This document shows positions 58,324-64,000 of a DNA stretch of 64,000 nucleotides, piece by piece (within the stretch, counting starts at the first letter, position 1; the number at the start of each line of letters is the position of its first letter). Made by a program: the position numbers and the translations under genes. Below the pieces are notes generated by a model, which searched no databases, was not told the DNA's origin, and saw nothing but the letters and a program-made list of their open reading frames with translations. Source of the DNA: Zopfochytrium polystomum (Eukaryota > Chytridiomycota > Chytridiomycetes > Chytridiales > Chytridiaceae); NCBI GenBank assembly GCA_025765615.1, contig JAIVFJ010000135.1, positions 117,825-181,824 on the forward strand, read 5' to 3'.

Positions 58324-58428
58324 AGAAGGTTCCAGAAGGTTCCACAAGGTTCCATGAAGGAATGTTCCAGAAGGTTCCAGAAGGTTCCATGAAGGAATGT
58401 TCTAGAAGGTTCCAGAGGTTTCCAGAGG
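58324..58428. repeat. GGTTCCAGAA tandem array resembling heat-shock elements
   Basis: Alternating TTC and GAA blocks at 5-bp spacing, for example TTCCAGAAGGTTCCAGAAGG, recur through about 105 bp, with a larger period of about 35 bp marked by TTCCATGAAGGAATGTTC. This matches the nTTCnnGAAnnTTCn arrangement bound by HSF trimers, though it may be only a simple repeat. A lone GTTCCAGAA lies at 58251-58259. Confidence 0.7.
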
Positions 58429-58524
58429 GTGATTCATAACAATTTGTGACTTGATTTTCTGCAACTGACTCTGAAGCGTTGTCTTTCTTGACAATAGGCT
58501 GATTGCTGGGTTGTTTTGGGACTT

Positions 58525-58587
58525 GAAAAAAGCTGGCGATCCCGAGCAAGAGCTGCAGAAAAACCTCGGGAGCGCCAGCTTTTTTTC
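58525..58587. repeat. Long inverted repeat (hairpin), 22-bp arms with an 18-nt loop
   Basis: The left arm GAAAAAAGCTGGCGATCCCGAG (58525-58546 in two parts: GAAAAAAGCTGG, CGATCCCGAG) pairs with 58565-58587 (CTCGGGAGCG, CCAGC, then a T run). There is one mismatch (A versus C) and a one-base difference in homopolymer length. The flanks carry related sequences (GATTGCTGGGTTGTTTTGGGACTT left, GATTGCTTGGCTGATTTGGAAC right). Confidence 0.75.
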
Positions 58588-59484
58588 ATGTCAATTGGAG
58601 GATTGCTTGGCTGATTTGGAACTGCTGCTGCTGCTGTGGCTTGCACCGCTCCAGAGCCTTTGTTGAAGCAGTCTGCTGACAATACACAGGTGGAGGAAGC
58701 TTGAATGTCTGTGTCACTGTCCAGGCAGCTTCTGCTGCTCCCGCAGCAGCTCATTTTAGGCCAAGCCTCAGCAGTTACGTCCAATGAAGCAGTTGGAGTT
58801 GAGGGTCCAGAGTCCAGTGAACTAGAAGCACCACTAGTTGAGCCACCCGTGGAACTGGCAATTTGAGACGGTGCGTTTGCCATTGATGAGCCAGCCAGTG
58901 CAGAATCAGCAGATGGGGCAGCAGTGCTATCATCAGCCTTCATAGAATCAAGGGATTGAGAATCAGCCTTGGTAGGACCAGCAGAGTCTTCCAACAACAA
59001 CATTAGCATCTTTAAGTTTCTTCAGTAAAAACAACCACTCACCCAGCAAAGGTGCAGCGTCATGCCACCAAAAGCTGACTGGACAGCTGCTGGGAGGAAA
59101 TTTTTAATTTTTGCTCTATGTCCAAAACCACAGAAATAAAAGGCAAAACTTGTCACATTGATAGGCGTCTTCTTACTTTGCAGCTTAGTGGTGATCATGA
59201 CTTTTGAAGCATCTTCAGTTAGGCAAATCTTGTTCTTCTGCATGATTGTGCATCCTCAAGATGTACTCTCACCATTTTATTGTAATTGTTAACGCACCGA
59301 GTTTTTAAAGTTCATTCCTTTTAAGTGACCGTAAGATTTTCTTCGAAATTCTGGACTTTCAGGTGCCTACTGAAGAATATAATTTTCCTGGCAGCCCTAC
59401 AAAGGCCATTTTGATGACATGTACTGCTTTGCCATTGACGTATGTTTGCCAAATTTCATAACGTTTTGTTAAATGTTGAGAGAG

Positions 59485-60677
59485 TGTGAGACTACACTGT
59501 CTCAGTGATAAAGTCTAGGGATTTTATTCAAGCGTACCTGTCATAAAACCACAAGGATTGGGACCCCTATTATTATTCCTGGTTCTTTAGTTTCCAAGGC
59601 ATTATCAAAGTGTATTTGTGGCAAACCCATCTTTATTATTGGGCCTGCTTTTACTACTTTTGTCTTAACGGTTTCTGTTGTGCCAGGGTTTTCTCAACAT
59701 ATTTTCTTTTTCGGTGACTAGCGGAGACTGCCTGACTGCCCACGGATGGGGTGCATACCCCACGCCTGCCTAATTTATTATTTATTTTCAGCACTTGTAC
59801 ATACACGCATAGGGTTGGGGGACTTGGAGCATTGTATATCATCTCTTAGTGATGCCCCTCTTAAGGCGCCACGGAGGGGGGAATGTCGTTGGCCCCTCTT
59901 GTGATGGCATGACACTGCTGGCTCTGTGTTGGAGTGAGGATCACAGGCACTCACCTACTGCAGAGGCGATGATGGCAGCATCAACATCCCTGCGAGGGTG
60001 TTGGCAGCTGCAATCCACACATGAGAGTTCAATCTATGAGTGCCTGCCTCGATCCTATTGCTGAGAGTGAGATGTGAGTACAAGTGTGATGCAATAAAGC
60101 CTGTTGGTTGGGTGATTGTGCTGACACAGCTGCGTGTACGTTTGTTGTTGTTTCTGCGTGCAAGTTCCCGACTGGCGACCTTCCAACCGCTACATAGTTG
60201 ACTCCGTTCTCTCTCTTCCACTTGTCTCTGGCGATAACGAGGGCTCCCACAGCACTGTCCACAACGAGGGGTGCTAGGTTGCACCCTGTCTGTCCTGTCG
60301 CTATTAACTGCTCCTGTTGTATTTGAGATTATGTTCCTGAGATAAAACCCCCCGTTTCCCTCTTCACTCTCTTTATTCTGCAGTTGTGTTGCACCCTTGG
60401 GAGTGCCCTTCCATTTCCTCTTGCACCAGCCCACAGCCACACAAGAAATCAGTGCTCCCGCACTGATCCTGCAAAGGATTGTTCGTCTGAATGTTCATTC
60501 TTTGTGTTTGAGGCCCTTGTTAGACAGATCAGTAGGGATACTTCGTGGACTAGGCAAGTAGTAGGGTTGAAACACCCCCTAGACAACAGCCCAATAAAGT
60601 TAGTTTTAGCCTATTATTTGCTTTCCCTCACTCTAGGGCCAAGATCCCAGGGTCAAAGGAGTGCGTATAGTCTCACA
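59485..60677 (+). mobile_element. Repeat element copy B (inverted, internally deleted)
   Basis: Same family as copies A and C in the opposite orientation: begins TGTGAGACTACAC and ends GTATAGTCTCACA. At 1193 bp it lacks roughly 200-250 bp relative to the others, where its sequence jumps from the segment GGGGGACTTGGAGCATT to ATCATCTCTTAGTGATGCCC (59818-59860). AATAAA at 60592-60597 lies about 80 bp from the 3' end. No matching target duplication (left flank ends GAGAG, right flank starts TGTGTG). More diverged from A and C than they are from each other, so probably older. Confidence 0.75.
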
Positions 60678-62484
60678 TGTGTGTTTGTGGGTGGTCCTTC
60701 TCCCCAACTTGGAGAGAAAGAGAAAAACTCTGTTTTGAATTATTCATACATGATGATGATATACATGTAATAGTTGCTAGGCAAGTGTGTGAGGACGACA
60801 GGCTGTCGAGCCTGTGACCTCAAATAAATTAAGTGTATACCCACTTTTTAACTGGTAATTGTGAGGATTACCACCCCGTCTCGACCCGCGTTTTGCTGGC
60901 AAAACGTGACTAGGCTTGGATTCCTACTCTCTTATTATCTATTGGGTTTCCATATGGCCTTTGACTGGCTCTGTATGTCTGCCTCTGAGCTCTACTATTA
61001 TTACTTATTATTGGCGATGTTGCAGACAGAAAGACTCAGTCTTGATTCTAATTGCTGATACAAGGTTCCCTTGCTCAGTGGTTAGAGCGCTCCCTTCAAT
61101 TGGGAAGGTGCCAAGTTCGAGACATGCTAGTTGACAGACTGGGCAGAAATGCAAAGTCCTACTATGCCTGGCCAATGGCCCCTCACTTTTGGAAATGACT
61201 TAGGACTGAAACACTTCTGTGGGAGAAGTGCTAAGCCCCGATGGACAGAGTTAACAAGATGATGGCAGAGCTAACAAGACCTACCACCTGCTACCATGAT
61301 GTAATACCTCATAAAAGGGTATGAGATCACAGGGTTTTTCTTTATCTATTCATTGGTGATTTTTACTTATTTTTCCAATTAGTAATTTATCCTGTTTTTC
61401 CTGTTTTTCCTGTTTTCTCTTTTATTTATTCCTTGTTTGTCTCTGTCTGTGTCTTTTCTTTCTTGTGTGGCTGAGAGTGACTGTCTTCCTCTTTGCACCA
61501 ACCAGCTCTCTCCATCTCCTCCATCTTTCTTGGCAGCTGATGCCAAGAAATGCCCCATGATTCTCTGAGCTGTCTTCCTTGTTTGATGGCTCAGCCCCAT
61601 TGTTTGGTGACTCACTCCTCCTCTCTCTTCTTTGCTGTTTTATTTATTGTTTTGTTCTTTTGTATATGTTTTCCCCTCTTTTCCCTTCCTTCTTCCTTCA
61701 CCCTGCTGATTCCAACCCTTTCCTATTTAAGCAGCTGCCCCCCATCTTGTTGACTGTGAGAACCTGTGCCTGAAGTCCCTTGCCTGCCCTTTTCTTCCTG
61801 ACTGTATGTAGAGCTGGGGGTGGCAGTCCCCTGGTGTGTGACAGGAGGTTGAAGTCCTCTTGGCCATGATGGCAGTGTGCTGGGTTCAAGCCCCAGTGCA
61901 CCTCACCAATTCTGCATGCTGCTTAGGTTGGACTGGGTAGGAGCCACTTGGTGATGGAAGGATGGAGGGTAAATCTGTGGTGGTGCCTCTAGGTTCCTGT
62001 CAATACATCTAGTCAAATCCAGATCTCTCAAGGGGATATGAATGAGCTGTCTGGTCAGGTACTGCTGCAGGAATGGTCTCTCAGGTATGCCCCCTCCTCC
62101 CTGGTTGTTGGCTCCTGTGGCCTCTGGTGGGCCTGGTCTTCACTGGGTTCAGACCCTCTTTCTCTCAGATTAATGCCTGTGATGTCATGGTGCCACATTT
62201 GGGTGAGGGAGTGGGTGTTAACCTTCCTTGCTTCTAAGATAGGGAATTCCTCTGGCTTGGTGAAGCAGATGTCTGTGTCCTAGTAGGATGAAGTAAGAAG
62301 AGTCCCACTGTCTCCCACCCCTGTGTGCCCCCTCCTTGGATTGAGTTGGAACTTCTCCTTGGAGTGAGACAAGTTGTGTCTGGTTCTGTTAAGTGGAAAA
62401 CAGTTCTGATTTAATTCAACAGACACCTCTGCACACTAACTGTTCCTTGTGTTTGCCCTCTGTGTCCAACCCCCTCCAACTTAG
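60678..62484. other. Spacer between element copies B and C
   Basis: No protein gene recognised. It includes a SINE-like unit (61064-61341), three (CCTGTTTTT) units near 61390-61417, a second tRNA T-arm-like sequence near 61870-61895 and T/C-rich DNA at 61600-61745. Confidence 0.5.
61064..61341 (+). mobile_element. tRNA-derived SINE-like sequence
   Basis: The head has a Pol III box A (TTGCTCAGTGG, 61072-61082) and a box B-like AGTTCGAGACA (61115-61125) at tRNA spacing, with an anticodon-arm-like TCCCTTCAATTGGGA between them. The acceptor stem does not pair well, and the base after the would-be CAA anticodon is T, so this is not a working tRNA gene. About 210 bp of unrelated body follow, ending at a T run (61337-61341) that could be a Pol III terminator. 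Only one copy lies in the window. Confidence 0.5.
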
Positions 62485-63938
62485 TGTGAGACTATACTCA
62501 CTCCTTTGACCCTGGGATCTGGGCCCTAGAGTGAGGGAAAGCAAATAATAGGCTAAAACTAACTTTATTGGGCTGTTGTCTAGGGGGTGTTTCAACCCTA
62601 CTACTTGCCTAGTCCACGAAGTATCCCTACTGATTTGTCTAACAGGGGTCTCAAACACAAAGAATGAACATTCAGAGGGACAATCCTCTGAAGGATCGGT
62701 GCTGGAGCACCGATTACTCGCGTGGCCGTGGGCCGATGCGAGGGGAAACGGAAGGGCACTCCCGAGGGCGCAACACAACCGCAGAATAAAGAGAGAGAAG
62801 AGGGAAACGGGGGTTTTTATCTCAGGAACCTAATCTCAAATACAACAGGAGCGGTTAATAGCGACGGGACGGACAGGGCGCGACCTAGCGCCCCTCGTCG
62901 CAGACAGTGCTGCGGGAGCCCTCGTCGTCGCCAGCGACGGGGGGGAGAGAGAGAAGGGAGTCGACTATGTAGGGGTCGGAAGGTCGCCAGCAGGGAACTC
63001 GCACGCGGAAACACCTGCGATCGTACACGCACCCCGCCGGGCTGCGTCGGCACGATCACTCGACCAACGGGCTTTATCGCATCGCACTCGTACTCACACA
63101 TCTCACCCTCACAGCAATAGGACCGAGGCAGGCGCTTGTAGATCGAACTCTCAGGTGTCGGGGGCCGCGCCGGGCGCAGCCACCAACACCCTCGCGGGGA
63201 CGGGAAGGTCAGGGACAACGATGCCGTCGTTGCCACCACCACCACCACCGTCGTCGCGGCGGGCAAGCGCCAGGGATCCTCACTCCAACACAGAGCCGGC
63301 AATGTCACACAGTCGCTGGTGGGGCCAGCTGCATTCCCCACCCACGGCCCCTTAAGAGGAACCCCCCGAAGGGACCATGTACACACCCGGGTGTGTACCA
63401 TCTCTCACTACCCTCACCTTTGTGAGCCAGATGGATTTGAAGGGACTCTGTATTGGTGCCAATGGACAGAAATCAGATTGAAGAAAAAGGAAAAAGAGAA
63501 ATGGCCCAAAAACAGAGTAGAGAGAAAATTGACAAGTCAACCCCCCTGACTTGGAGCATCCACCACAAATGCTCTAAGTCCCCCCCAACCCTATGCATGT
63601 ATGTACAAGTGCCAAAAATAAATAATAAATTAGGCGGGCTTGGGGTACAGCCTGTCAGGCACCCCATCCCTAGGCAGTCGGGCAGTCTCCGTTAGTCACC
63701 GAAAAAGAAAATATGTTGAGAAAACCCTGGTGCAACGGAAACTGTTAAGACGAAAGTAGTAAAAGCAGACCCAATAATAAAGATGGGTTAGCCGCAAATA
63801 CACTTTGATAACGCCTTGGAAACTAAAGAACCGGGAGCAATAATAGGGGTCCCGATCCTTGCGGTTTTATGACAGGTACGCTTGTTTTTGCGAATAAAAT
63901 CCTAGACTTTATCACTGAGACCTCGGTGTAGTCTCACA
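62485..63938 (-). mobile_element. Repeat element copy C
   Basis: 1454 bp, direct orientation relative to copy A and near-identical to it over the whole length. It begins TGTGAGACTATAC and ends GTGTAGTCTCACA. The flanks (CTTAG left, GTATC right) show no target duplication. On the minus strand it keeps an open frame of about 195 codons (62817-63401) and another of about 120 codons (62416-62778, continuing past the element end). Neither resembles a known transposase, Gag or Pol. Copies A and C are 5.3 kb apart, but the DNA between them encodes no pol gene and contains copy B, so they are better read as separate insertions. Confidence 0.75.
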
Positions 63939-64000
63939 GTATCTCTTTTTTAATCTCACACCCACAGGTGTGACAAAGGGAGTACTTCTTACTAGAAGTT

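Larger units (their letters stand above)
57210..59484. other. Spacer between element copies A and B
   Basis: No intact gene. Small open frames on the minus strand at 57670-57990 (an acidic peptide including DGEDALSITSMTKIAAKFPS) and 58434-59009 (Ser/Ala/Thr-rich) have no recognised domain. The spacer also carries the HSE-like array and the hairpin listed separately. Confidence 0.5.

Noticed and set aside
61072..61138. Functional tRNA-Leu(CAA) gene
   Set aside because: The acceptor stem does not pair and position 37 would be T; better explained as a SINE head.
55760..63938. Copies A and C as the two LTRs of one retrotransposon
   Set aside because: The 5.3-kb interior contains no gag-pol and includes an inverted copy B. 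Copy A also has its own flanking TGCA on both sides.
1..64000. CRISPR arrays, operons, Shine-Dalgarno sites or prophage
   Set aside because: Short repeats here are microsatellites or transposon-related. The genes are spliced eukaryotic genes and no spaced identical repeats of CRISPR type were seen.

Overview
This is nuclear DNA from a fungus, probably an early-diverging zoosporic (chytrid-like) lineage. The genes have many short introns, mostly GT-AG, with conserved phases. The protein set is fungal: a PFF1 vacuolar protease, a UsgS-type membrane protein, an Ert1/AcuK-type zinc-cluster factor, an Irc20/SHPRH helicase-ligase and a mitochondrial arginine-specific CPSase. It also includes families that are uncommon in yeasts, such as a TBC-TLDc protein and a RUS/DUF647 protein. 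Taxonomic placement is inference from this gene content. Nothing bacterial was seen.

Layout. 1-8057 (minus strand): a multi-hevein-domain chitin-binding secreted protein running off the window start, a RING-H2 protein, a spliced seven-TM receptor-like protein and a UsgS-like membrane protein. 8184-15516 (plus): the M28 vacuolar membrane protease, a microsatellite-rich gap and a coiled-coil protein. 16454-27635 (minus): Irc20/SHPRH-like helicase-E3, Ert1-like transcription factor and ZW10. 27746-32242 (plus): a RUS-family protein, divergent from ZW10 with about 110 bp between starts, then a TBC-TLDc protein. 33303-39413 (minus): a DEDDy 3'-5' exonuclease, a 51-aa Tom7 reconstructed here from two exons, and a Vps9 Rab5-GEF with a C-terminal UIM. 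40902-42252 (minus): a single-pass membrane protein. 43359-45668 (plus): an NmrA-type SDR and a small C-terminally anchored NTF2-like protein. 46158-50159 (minus): mitochondrial CPSase large chain. 51101-52671 (plus): a UBL-BAG Hsp70 co-chaperone.

From about 52.7 kb to the end the DNA changes: AT-richer, no intact conserved gene, and packed with repeats. Three copies of one 1.2-1.45 kb element lie here (A and C direct, B inverted). All have TGTGAGACTA...TAGTCTCACA ends, and copy A is flanked by TGCA on both sides. Between them are a tRNA-derived SINE-like unit, a heat-shock-element-like tandem array, a 22-bp-arm hairpin, direct repeats and decayed spliced coding exons. A smaller repeat island at 39.8-40.3 kb has a degenerate tandem array and a Ty3/gypsy-type integrase zinc-binding fragment.

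The genes are mostly housekeeping and do not form a pathway cluster. Several belong to endomembrane traffic and the vacuole (PFF1, ZW10 as a Dsl1/NRZ subunit, Vps9, TBC-TLDc), others to mitochondria (Tom7, CPSase, possibly RUS and the exonuclease). Intergenic DNA is short inside the same-strand runs and is filled with microsatellites and homopolymers elsewhere.
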